Shown: positions 1-6,063 of the stretch, piece by piece | Layout of the letters: every line of letters begins with the position of its first letter | Position numbering within the stretch: the stretch's first letter is position 1 | The notes under the pieces: model-generated | What the model was told of the DNA's origin: nothing | The model's database searches: none | The model's input: the letters and a program-made list of their open reading frames with translations, nothing else | Source of the DNA: DATJWY01 sp035500775 | GTDB taxonomy: Bacteria; Pseudomonadota; Alphaproteobacteria; Acetobacterales; Acetobacteraceae | DNA length: 9,665 nucleotides | Direction of reading: 5' to 3' | Assembly: GCA_035500775.1 (NCBI GenBank) | Contig: DATJWY010000304.1 | Coordinates: 1 to 9,665, forward strand | Made by a program: the position numbers and the translations under genes

Positions 1-134
1 GGGCGGCGATCAATGCCGCCTTCCTCGCGCATTACACCTCGCTGGCGCGGGCGCATTTCACCATCCGCCGGCTGGAACGGATCTTCGGGCATGAGGCGGT
101 GCAGGCGGCGGTGGAGCGGATCCGGGCGGAGTAA
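1..134 (+). CDS. C-terminal end of an unidentified protein (5' truncated)
   Basis: An open frame enters from the left edge, with codons in phase from base 3, and ends at TAA 132-134. The visible 43 residues form a mostly helical tail rich in Ala and Arg, beginning AAINAAFLAHYT and ending VERIRAE. No family motif is recognisable in so short a piece, so no function is offered. Codon usage (strong G/C at third positions) fits the other genes in the window, which supports it being real coding sequence. The stop codon overlaps the first base of the inverted-repeat element that follows, so the element may have landed at, or even supplied, the gene's end. The true start and most of the protein lie outside the window. 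Confidence 0.6.
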   Translation, partial: AAINAAFLAHYTSLARAHFTIRRLERIFGHEAVQAAVERIRAE

Positions 135-331
135 TGCCAACTGCCGTAAGTCTTGACCGGCCAAGAAAGGCCAGGGCTCTGCCCTGGACCCGCTGGGGCC
201 GTACGGCCCCAGACCCCATGACTTTAAGAAAATCAAACGGTTGGGGGTCTGGGGCCTCAAGGCCCCAGTGGGGGTCCAGGGGACAAAGCCTCCCTGGTCT
301 TCCAGCGGTCAAGACATAAGGCCGCTGGTAT
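134..331 (+). repeat. MITE-like palindromic intergenic repeat, copy 1
   Basis: This element of about 198 bp has imperfect 25-bp terminal inverted repeats at 134-158 and 307-331, matching at 20 of 25 positions. The outer end reads like ATRCCAAC and the inner end CTTGACC. Inside are nested hairpins: CCAGGG/CCCTGG (171-186), the perfect palindrome GGGGCCGTACGGCCCC (196-211), and GGGGCC-TCAA-GGCCCC (251-266). A CCCCAGACCCC-type arm near 207-217 can pair with the GGGGTCTGGGG-type arm near 244-254. Bases 167-219 are identical to 8444-8496. There is no coding capacity. It is probably a non-autonomous mobile element or structured intergenic repeat. No clear target-site duplication is visible. Confidence 0.75.
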
Positions 332-444
332 AAGCCACGCGTGCCGTAAGCCAACGGGTCTGGTGCCTGGCCTTTTCAGTGAAGCGGCGGGCCCGCACAG
401 GCTTGGACTCATTTGCATGGCCGCTCATTACGGCTGGACGTTTA

Positions 445-452
445 AAGGGAGG
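445..452 (+). promoter_or_regulatory. Candidate Shine-Dalgarno site of the GGDEF-EAL gene
   Basis: AAAGGGAGG-like purine run ahead of the tandem ATG ATG at 467-472. The spacing of about 14 bases to the first ATG is longer than usual, so the site is only moderate support for that start. A GTG at 454 is out of frame and too close. The rest of 332-444 shows no gene and no convincing promoter. Confidence 0.4.
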
Positions 453-466
453 CGTGGCGGATCAGG

Positions 467-3067
467 ATGATGCCGGAGGAAAAGAGGCGCCCCGCCGACT
501 CTGTGAGCCGAGCCGAATTGACGCGCATGGATGAGCGCCTGACGACTCTCGAGCAGGCCAGGAATCAGTTGATGGCAGCCGTGTTCGGCGGAATCCTGAT
601 CCCGCGCAGCGGCCCGGCGCGGTATTGTCTCGCGGTCATCTTCGCGGTCATCGCGCTGCTTGTCCGCATCGCGGTGCTTCCCGCCACCGCCGGGGTTCCG
701 TTCGTAACGTTTTACCCCGCCGTGGTGATCGTCGCTTTCCTGTGCGGATTCGGCCCGGGGCTGCTCACGGCTTTCCTCGGCCTGGCGTGCGGCTATTGGA
801 GTTTCATGCCGCCGTTCTGGTCGCTGAAACTCGCGGCCCGCGATGTTCCGGTCCTGCTGGTCTATACGATCTCGGCGGTCCTGGTCTGCGCCGTCATCAG
901 GCGTCTCATGCGGATGGCGGGCACGATGAGCATGGTCAACCGCCAGCTCAACGCGACGATGGGATCGTTGGAGCAGGACATCATCGAACGCAAGCGGATC
1001 GAGGAAGCGCTCCAGACAAGCGAGGAACAATTCCGCTCGTTCTTCGAGGATGCCGCCATCGGCATGGCCCTGGTCTCGGTCGACGGGTGCTGGCTTCAGG
1101 TCAACGCGGCCTTATGCGACATGCTTGGTTACTCCGAGGCGGAATTCCTCCAGCGGAATTTTCATGACCTCACCCATCCCGATGACCTGAAAGCCTGTGT
1201 AGCCACGGTCAAGGGACTCCTGGACGGGGAGCGCAAGACCCACAAGGCGGAGAAGCGTTATCTCCATAAGAACGGCACCGTGGTCTCGGTCCTGGTCAAT
1301 GTCAGCCTGCTGCGTGACGAGAGCGGTGCCCCGATCCATTTCATCACCCAGATCCAGGACATCACCGACCGCGTGAAAACCGAGGCCGATCTGCGCATCG
1401 CGGCCGCCACGTTCGATGCGCGGGAAAGCATCATGATCACGGACGCCAGCGGCATGATCCTGCGGGTCAACCGGGCGTTCACGGAATCCACGGGATACAC
1501 GGCCGAGGAGGTCCTCGGGCGGACGCCCCGGATCCTCCGCTCCGGGCGGCACACCCGGGAATTTTATGCCGGGATGTGGGGCACGCTGCTCCGGACCGGC
1601 ATGTGGCACGGCGAGATCTGGGACCGGCGCAAGAACGGCGAGGTGTATCCCAACTGGCTCAGCATCACGGCGGTGAAGGAAGCGGATGGCACCCTCAGCC
1701 ATTTCGTCGCCATCCACACCGACATGACCGAGAAAAAAGCGGTCGAGGAACGGATCAACGCCCTGGCGTTTTATGACCCGCTGACCGACCTGCCGAATCG
1801 CCGCCTTCTGATGGACCGGCTGCAACAAGCCCTGGCCGTCAGTGCCCGGACCGGGAAGGCGGGCGCGTTGTTCTTTGTCGATCTGGACCATTTCAAGACG
1901 TTCAACGACTCGCTCGGTCACGACAAAGGCGACAAGCTGCTGCGGGAAATCGCCCGGCGACTCTCCGCCTGCGTCGGCGCCGGGGATACGGTGGCGCGCT
2001 TTGGCGGCGACGAGTTCGTGATCGTGCTGGAGGAACTGGGCGGCGCCCCGGCGGAGGCGGCGGCCCATGCGGAGAAGGTCGGAGAACAAATCCTCTCCGC
2101 CGTCAGCCAGCCCTATATCGACGGTGGCCGCGAATACAGAAAGACCGCCAGCATCGGGATCGCCCTGTTCAGCAATCAGTCCAGGAGCGTCGATGACCTG
2201 ATGAAACAGGCGGATATCGCCATGTATGAGGCCAAATCGGGTGGCCGCGGAACAATGCGGTTTTTCGATCCCGAGCTTCAGGTCACCATCAATGACCGCG
2301 CCCTCATGGAGGAGGATCTGCGCCAGGGGATCGCGGGCGGGCAGTTGTCGCTCCATTATCAGCCCCAGGTGGAGGGCGGCCGCATCATCGGCGCCGAGGT
2401 TCTCATCCGGTGGCGGCATCCGCAGCGCGGCACGATATCGCCCACCGAATTCATCCCCCTGGCCGAGGAAACGGGGCTGATCCTGTCCCTGGGATACTGG
2501 GTGCTGGAAACCGCCTGCGCCCAGATCGCGGCATGGGCGAAACGGGCGGAAACCGCGCATCTCTCCCTCGCGGTGAATGTCAGTGCCCGGCAGATCCGCG
2601 AACCCAACTTCGTCGATGAGGTGCTGGCGGTGATCGAGCGCACCGGCGCCGATCCGCGGCATCTCAAACTGGAACTGACCGAGAGCATGCTCGTGGATGA
2701 TGTCGAGGACATCATCGCCAAGATGAATATCCTGCGCTCCCGCGGGCTGCGGTTCTCCATCGATGATTTCGGCACGGGTTATTCATCGCTGTACTACCTG
2801 AAGCGCCTGCCCCTGACCCAGTTGAAGATCGACCGATCCTTCATCAAGGATGTCCTCTCCGCCCCCAACGACGCGGCGATCGCCCGCACCATCATCGCGC
2901 TCGGGCAGAATCTCGGCCTGAAGGTGATCGCCGAGGGCGTGGAAACCGAGGCGCAACGCAAATTCCTGATGTCCCACGGGTGCGGCGCCTACCAGGGCTA
3001 TTTGTGCAGTCCTCCGGTTCCGGTCGAGGCGTTTGAGGACCTGCTGCGCGAGCATGCCTGCGCGTGA
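467..3067 (+). CDS. Membrane-anchored DUF4118-PAS-PAS-GGDEF-EAL c-di-GMP regulator
   Basis: This 866-residue protein should make and/or break down cyclic di-GMP at the inner membrane. Residues 50-148 form several hydrophobic segments of DUF4118 type, as in KdpD-like sensors, including FYPAVVIVAFLCGFGPG. A short coiled linker (155-185) follows, then PAS 1 (about 186-305) and PAS 2 (about 312-425), which probably sense a ligand or redox state. The GGDEF domain (430-600) keeps the signature RFGGDEF at 511-517. The RxxD inhibitory site expected just before it reads GAGD (504-507), so product inhibition may be lost. The EAL domain (612-860) keeps the metal and catalytic residues: E644 (in EVL rather than EAL), N704, E736, D766-D767 in DDFGTG, K787, E823 and Q843. 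Both activities therefore look possible; which dominates cannot be told from sequence. The tandem ATG at 467/470 leaves the start uncertain by one codon. It is transcribed alone. Confidence 0.95.
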   Translation: MMPEEKRRPADSVSRAELTRMDERLTTLEQARNQLMAAVFGGILIPRSGPARYCLAVIFAVIALLVRIAVLPATAGVPFVTFYPAVVIVAFLCGFGPGLLTAFLGLACGYWSFMPPFWSLKLAARDVPVLLVYTISAVLVCAVIRRLMRMAGTMSMVNRQLNATMGSLEQDIIERKRIEEALQTSEEQFRSFFEDAAIGMALVSVDGCWLQVNAALCDMLGYSEAEFLQRNFHDLTHPDDLKACVATVKGLLDGERKTHKAEKRYLHKNGTVVSVLVNVSLLRDESGAPIHFITQIQDITDRVKTEADLRIAAATFDARESIMITDASGMILRVNRAFTESTGYTAEEVLGRTPRILRSGRHTREFYAGMWGTLLRTGMWHGEIWDRRKNGEVYPNWLSITAVKEADGTLSHFVAIHTDMTEKKAVEERINALAFYDPLTDLPNRRLLMDRLQQALAVSARTGKAGALFFVDLDHFKTFNDSLGHDKGDKLLREIARRLSACVGAGDTVARFGGDEFVIVLEELGGAPAEAAAHAEKVGEQILSAVSQPYIDGGREYRKTASIGIALFSNQSRSVDDLMKQADIAMYEAKSGGRGTMRFFDPELQVTINDRALMEEDLRQGIAGGQLSLHYQPQVEGGRIIGAEVLIRWRHPQRGTISPTEFIPLAEETGLILSLGYWVLETACAQIAAWAKRAETAHLSLAVNVSARQIREPNFVDEVLAVIERTGADPRHLKLELTESMLVDDVEDIIAKMNILRSRGLRFSIDDFGTGYSSLYYLKRLPLTQLKIDRSFIKDVLSAPNDAAIARTIIALGQNLGLKVIAEGVETEAQRKFLMSHGCGAYQGYLCSPPVPVEAFEDLLREHACA

Positions 3068-3092
3068 TTGGATCAGGTTGAAGCGTAGGGAC

Positions 3093-3158
3093 TTGGGGCT
3101 TCGCCCCAAACCCCGTCACGCGAAGGCGTGCCTGCGCATGACGGGGCCTTGAGGCCCC
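3093..3158. repeat. Cluster of GC-rich hairpins downstream of the GGDEF-EAL gene
   Basis: Starting 25 bases after the stop codon there is a perfect 7-bp hairpin (TTGGGGC, loop TTC, GCCCCAA; 3093-3109). A CCCCGTCA/TGACGGGG stem (3111-3118 with 3139-3146) encloses a small CACGC/GCGTG hairpin (3117-3130). A GGGGCC-TTGA-GGCCCC hairpin (3143-3158) follows. The last hairpin resembles the 3' hairpin of the larger repeat family. It may protect or terminate the mRNA, but no T-tract follows, so a classical rho-independent terminator is not supported. Confidence 0.6.
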
Positions 3159-3173
3159 AGACCCCCAATACTT

Positions 3174-3371
3174 ATACCAACCGCCGTAGGTCTTGACCGA
3201 TCGAGAAAAAGGCCAGGGCTCTGCCCTGGACCCGCTGGGGCCGTCGGCCCCAGACCCCATTCCCTGAAGAATTTCAAATGGGTGCGGGTCTGGGGGGCGC
3301 TGCCCCCAGCGGGCTGCGGGGCAGAGCCCCGCAGCTTCCCTGCATGGGTCAATCAATAGGGCCGTTGGTAT
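3174..3371 (+). repeat. MITE-like palindromic intergenic repeat, copy 2
   Basis: Same family, length (198 bp) and orientation as the element at 134-331. The terminal inverted repeats are 3174-3198 and 3347-3371, matching at 19 of 25 positions, with outer ends ATACCAAC and GTTGGTAT. The left hairpins (CCAGGG...CCCTGG, GGGGCCGTCGGCCCC) match copy 1 except for one missing base in the second. The right half has diverged and holds different hairpins (CTGGGGGGC/GCCCCCAG at 3290-3309, and GCTGCGGGGC/GCCCCGCAGC at 3313-3334). The presence of both ends at the same length supports a discrete mobile-type unit rather than random GC-rich sequence. Confidence 0.75.
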
Positions 3372-3373
3372 TA

Positions 3374-3420
3374 GAGCAATATCCGATCAGATGGGCTCAT
3401 CTGATCGGATAAAATTGCTC
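3374..3420. repeat. Long palindrome of the TAGAGC...TCCG family, left copy
   Basis: Left arm 3374-3393 (GAGCAATATCCGATCAGATG) pairs with right arm 3398-3420 across a 4-base loop. Pairing is complete apart from three extra bases in the right arm. It starts three bases after the preceding repeat ends. A related palindrome lies at 4914-4955, and the two bracket a block of different character containing a single gene. Function is unknown; it may be a transposon-derived repeat or an mRNA-stabilising structure. Confidence 0.7.
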
Positions 3421-3841
3421 GCCAAACAAACGGCTTAGAGGGTAAAATGGATAGTTGTACAGCGAAGCTGCTAGTGGTCAAAATCTGACAGATGATACCC
3501 GACTGGGCATGCTGACCGCTCGGCGGGACGTCCACTCTCGACCCTTCTCAGACTTTTACACTTGATGACCGTAAGTCCGGTCTTGGCCGAGAGCGGAATG
3601 GCAGCTCTGGAGCTAGCTGACTGGAAACCTGCCGTTCGTTCCGCTTTAACCGTTCGGGCTGTTTCGACCGCGCCTGGAAATCGCGCAATGTCTGGCGCGT
3701 AATGCCCGCGATCAAGGACGGTTCGCCCTGGTGACGCTTTACCATCATCAGCGATTGTGAACCGGCACTCCCAAACCTGGTGCAAGCGACCCTCAACGAG
3801 CTGCTGACGCACAGGGTTGGTACCCCCTCGATTTCGGAGGG
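3421..3841. other. Region of about 420 bp with no convincing gene
   Basis: Both strands have only short or poorly supported frames. A 113-codon minus-strand frame (3471-3812) and a 45-codon plus-strand frame (3565-3702) were considered. Neither has a Shine-Dalgarno site or a recognisable domain. An imperfect inverted repeat, GCGGAATGGCAG (3593-3604) against CTGCCGTTCGTTCCGC (3629-3644), suggests some secondary structure. Base composition is visibly less GC-biased than in the flanking genes. It may be a decayed gene, the remnant of an imported segment, or a structured intergenic element. I cannot tell which. Confidence 0.5.
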
Positions 3842-4570
3842 TTAGAGCGTCCGTCCCGAGTGCAGTATTGCCTGAAATGGGTCAGCGAACTGCACCAGCA
3901 CCGGGCGGGCCCCATCGAGCGCCAGGGCGCGCAAGTTGTTCGCCATGGGATGCTCAGAATTCCCAACTTTTAGCAGGAAGCTGTCACCGGTGCTGGCGTG
4001 GGATGGCGTCGGCACCTGGACGAGAGTCTTGATCACTTTGCCCGCGAGCAAGGTGAATGTGAATATGTCGGCTGGCGCCATAGGAGTGGAAGCGCCGCGT
4101 GTGCCCTCCAATGTGACGATCAGCGCGTTGTCAGGATCGCGTACCGAGGTCGAGAATTTCTTGTCGTCACGCGTGATATCGATCGCGGTGACAAACTTGT
4201 TGAAGCCCCAAATCTCCCGCCCCGCACGATACGCCGCCGTGGTGGCGACGGGGAGGTTCACCACATAGAGCGCTGGAACCAAGTCGCCGGGCGCTACCGC
4301 CAGGATCGCCAGACCCACCTCATTATAGGGGCCGAGGTCGGTGTCGCGATGCTCCCAGCACGCCAACACCACGATCGCCTTCCCATCCTCCTGCGGCACC
4401 GCCTGGAGGCCGGTGCCTTTAAGCATCTCAACCGCCCGGTCCATGCCGGTCAGGAAGGTCGCGATGAGGTTTTGACTGTCGAAATAGCGGATCGGCAACG
4501 GACACTCCGTTCCGTCGCTAAGGACGCGACGCTGGAGCAGCAGGTTGGATGGCTGGCTCTCATTGGTCAT
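3842..4570 (-). CDS. Acetoacetate decarboxylase family protein
   Basis: At 242 residues it is close to the roughly 244 of clostridial acetoacetate decarboxylase, and it has the family's landmarks. GPYNEVGLAI (80-89) carries the conserved active-site-region glutamate E84. GREIWGFNKF (117-126) matches the family's GRE-x-x-GFPKK segment, where the first lysine forms the Schiff base with substrate. Here K125 fits that lysine, but the adjacent lysine that lowers its pKa is F126 and the preceding proline is N124. The reaction may therefore differ from plain acetoacetate decarboxylation. Many ADC-like proteins act as hydratases, aldolases or on unknown ketoacids. The start is supported by GGGAGG on the minus strand (4577-4582), 6 bases from ATG. 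The gene stands alone, is codirectional with the genes to its right, and sits between two related palindromes. Confidence 0.88.
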   Translation of the reverse strand: MTNESQPSNLLLQRRVLSDGTECPLPIRYFDSQNLIATFLTGMDRAVEMLKGTGLQAVPQEDGKAIVVLACWEHRDTDLGPYNEVGLAILAVAPGDLVPALYVVNLPVATTAAYRAGREIWGFNKFVTAIDITRDDKKFSTSVRDPDNALIVTLEGTRGASTPMAPADIFTFTLLAGKVIKTLVQVPTPSHASTGDSFLLKVGNSEHPMANNLRALALDGARPVLVQFADPFQAILHSGRTL

Positions 4571-4583
4571 GATGGACCTCCCG

Positions 4584-4609
4584 ACGTGTTACGGCCTAAC
4601 GTGTTACGG
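4584..4609. promoter_or_regulatory. Duplicated operator-like site upstream of the ADC-family gene
   Basis: The 11-bp word ACGTGTTACGG occurs twice, at 4584-4594 and 4599-4609, with a 15-bp period. It begins two bases beyond the Shine-Dalgarno site of the gene ending at 3842. The second copy lies in a near-palindrome, TAACGTGTTA (4597-4606 region), resembling TetR-family operators that use GTAAC/GTTAC half-sites. A repressor or activator binding there would control the decarboxylase-like gene. No regulator gene is visible in the window. The role is inferred from repetition and position only. Confidence 0.45.
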
Positions 4610-4913
4610 TTGGCGTACGTCCGCACGGTGCGCGGTGTATGTGTCGGATATTTCGACGTGGCGAGCAAGCGCCACCTGCCGGCCAACCGTCGCCGCTCCC
4701 CCGCCGCGACGCCTCGTACCTGGGCCGCTGTGGGCGTCGGCATCGGCTGAATGACTGCTTCTAGGTATAGTTGAACGGGCCGGCAATGGCAGGCATGGTG
4801 CGCGAAACTGCTGGTGCCAGACAGCGCAAAACGTCCGCTCTTAGGATCGCGTGCAACATCCGTCGATGTCTGAGTTGGGTCGGGAGAGGCGGTTCCTGAT
4901 CAGGTTTTCACCC
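4610..4913. other. Gene-free stretch of about 300 bp upstream of the ADC-family gene
   Basis: No frame on either strand has a start with a Shine-Dalgarno site and a recognisable product. A plus-strand frame ending at 4750 contains an RRRSPAAT run faintly like the N-terminus of a TetR regulator, but nothing HTH-like follows. The palindrome CCTGATCAGG lies near 4894-4903. The promoter of the minus-strand ADC-family gene should be in this region, but no good -35/-10 pair stands out. Confidence 0.5.
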
Positions 4914-4955
4914 TAGAGCGTTATCCGTGAGCCAAGGCGAACGGAAAATGCTCTA
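4914..4955. repeat. Palindrome of the TAGAGC...TCCG family, right copy
   Basis: Arms TAGAGCGTTATCCGT (4914-4928) and ACGGAAAATGCTCTA (4941-4955) pair at 13 of 15 positions around a 12-base loop. The arm shares TAGAGC and TATCCG with the palindrome at 3374-3420, although the loop regions differ, so the two are family members and not exact copies. Confidence 0.65.
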
Positions 4956-4966
4956 AGTAATGGATT

Positions 4967-5010
4967 CCAAAGGCTCCGCCTTTGGCGGGGTCCAGGGGCA
5001 GCGCCCCTGG
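4967..5010. repeat. Double-hairpin repeat downstream of the SDR gene
   Basis: Two perfect stems lie in tandem: CCAAAGGC-TCC-GCCTTTGG (4967-4985) and CCAGGGGC-AGC-GCCCCTGG (4992-5010). They are joined by a CGGGGT linker. They begin 22 bases past the SDR stop codon, which on the minus strand places them at the 3' end of its mRNA. The same design recurs at 5985-6055 behind the Cdc48 gene. They may act in termination or 3' mRNA protection; no T-tract is evident. Confidence 0.65.
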
Positions 5011-5031
5011 CCTTCCTACTTTGCGCCTTGC

Positions 5032-5859
5032 CTATGCGGTCCACCCGCCCTTCCGCAGCATCTGTTGTTTCCGGCGTTGCCCGATGGATTCCAGCAAGGG
5101 CGAGAGCCGCAGCAGCAGTCCCGGGAACATCATGCCCAGTTGCACGAGAACGCCGTCCGCGCGCGGGATGTAGTATTCCGGCCTGCCTTGCCGGATCGCC
5201 CGCATGATCGTGTCGGCGACCTGCGCGGGCGGCAGCGGGTTGCCCAGGAAGTTCATATCGGACCCGCCGCTGGTCATTTCCCGCCGGAGCATGGGGGTAT
5301 CCACCGCGCCCGGGAACACGGTCGAGACGGTGATGCCCTGTGGCTGCAACTCCATCCGGAGCGAGAGGGCGAAGCCGCGCAGGCCGAATTTCGTGGCCGA
5401 ATAGACGGCGCTGTCCTTGAGCGGGAGGAGGCCGGCCATCGAATTGACGAACACGATGGCGCCGGGGCCGCGCCACAGGCCCAGCAGCGCGCGGGTCAGG
5501 AGGATGGCCCCCTGAAAATTGGTGCCGATCTGATGGAGGATGTCGCGCTCCGGCTGCGTGCCGGCAGGGCCCGGATGGATCACGCCGGCATTGTTGATCA
5601 GGATGTCCACGTGGCCGATTTCCCCCGCGATGCGGGCGGCGAGTTGCGTGATCTGATCCGGCATGACGAGGTCGCAGGGAAACGCCAGCGCTTTGGCGCC
5701 GAATTGCCGTTCCAGGGCCGCCAGCCGTTCGGCGTCGCGCCCCACCAGCAGGACCCGGAACCCGGCATCCAGCAGCCTCGGCAGCAGCGCCGTGCCGATT
5801 CCGCCGCCCGCGCCGGTCAGGACGGCAACGCGCTCGTTTGGGGGGCTCTTGCCTGGCAT
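5032..5859 (-). CDS. Short-chain dehydrogenase/reductase (SDR)
   Basis: A 275-residue classical SDR that should oxidise or reduce a carbonyl/hydroxyl group using NAD(P). Visible motifs are the Rossmann cofactor loop TGAGGGIG (15-22), the NNAG structural motif (89-92), and the catalytic tetrad N114, S140, Y153 and K157 in YSATK. The PGAVDTPM segment follows the active site. R41 at the end of the second beta strand (VGRDAERL) suggests NADP(H) preference. The tail is unusually hydrophobic (LVQLGMMFPGLLL and onward) before a basic end, suggesting membrane association or a hydrophobic substrate. The frame remains open upstream to 5988, but ATG 5859 is preferred because the protein then begins just before the first beta strand and AAGGA (5870-5874) lies 10 bases upstream. 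The substrate is unknown. It is 204 bp downstream of the Cdc48 gene and codirectional with it. Confidence 0.93.
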   Translation of the reverse strand: MPGKSPPNERVAVLTGAGGGIGTALLPRLLDAGFRVLLVGRDAERLAALERQFGAKALAFPCDLVMPDQITQLAARIAGEIGHVDILINNAGVIHPGPAGTQPERDILHQIGTNFQGAILLTRALLGLWRGPGAIVFVNSMAGLLPLKDSAVYSATKFGLRGFALSLRMELQPQGITVSTVFPGAVDTPMLRREMTSGGSDMNFLGNPLPPAQVADTIMRAIRQGRPEYYIPRADGVLVQLGMMFPGLLLRLSPLLESIGQRRKQQMLRKGGWTA

Positions 5860-5984
5860 GCGGTCCGTGTCCTTCGGCGTGGAGAATGCAGAAGGGGTCT
5901 GCCGCCCATGATCCTGACCTGATCCGGGAGCTTTCTCCGCATGGCAAGGCCCATGTCCATCATACCAGCGCCCCACCCGGGTTT

Positions 5985-6055
5985 CCAAAGGCCCCCGGCC
6001 TTTGGCGGAGGTCCAGGAGGCAGAGCCTCCTGGCGGGGTCTGGGGGCGGAGCCCC
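5985..6055. repeat. Triple-hairpin repeat between the Cdc48 and SDR genes
   Basis: Three stems follow in order: CCAAAGGC/GCCTTTGG (5985-6005, 5-base loop), CCAGGAGGC-AGA-GCCTCCTGG (6013-6033, perfect 9 bp) and GGGGC-GGA-GCCCC (6043-6055). The first two are the same design as 4967-5010. In the second stem the AGG/CCT changes are matched on both arms, as expected if base pairing is kept under selection or by gene conversion. It lies directly 3' of the Cdc48 stop codon. Confidence 0.65.
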
Positions 6056-6063
6056 GCGCTTAC

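Noticed and set aside
403..431. Sigma70-like promoter (TTGGAC, 17 bases, CATTAC) for the GGDEF-EAL gene
   Set aside because: Only about 3 of 6 matches in each box, which is expected by chance.
1112..2662. Long minus-strand open frame opposite the GGDEF-EAL gene
   Set aside because: It is the antisense shadow of a gene with unmistakable domains; its translation has no recognisable motif and arises from GC-rich codon structure.
3093..3158. Classical rho-independent terminator after the GGDEF-EAL gene
   Set aside because: Stable GC hairpins are present but no run of T follows any of them.
3565..3702. 45-codon plus-strand small ORF
   Set aside because: No Shine-Dalgarno site and no family recognised; cannot be separated from chance.
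3471..3812. 113-codon minus-strand frame as a hypothetical gene
   Set aside because: No ribosome site, no domain, overlaps an inverted repeat; kept only as part of a gene-free region.
4604..4754. Possible remnant of a TetR regulator upstream of the ADC-family gene
   Set aside because: Only a short RRRSPAAT-like run hints at it; no helix-turn-helix sequence follows in any frame.
5860..5988. Upstream extension of the SDR gene to a start at 5988
   Set aside because: The added 43 residues are unstructured and unlike SDR N-termini, and the extension begins inside the hairpin repeat; ATG 5859 has its own ribosome site.
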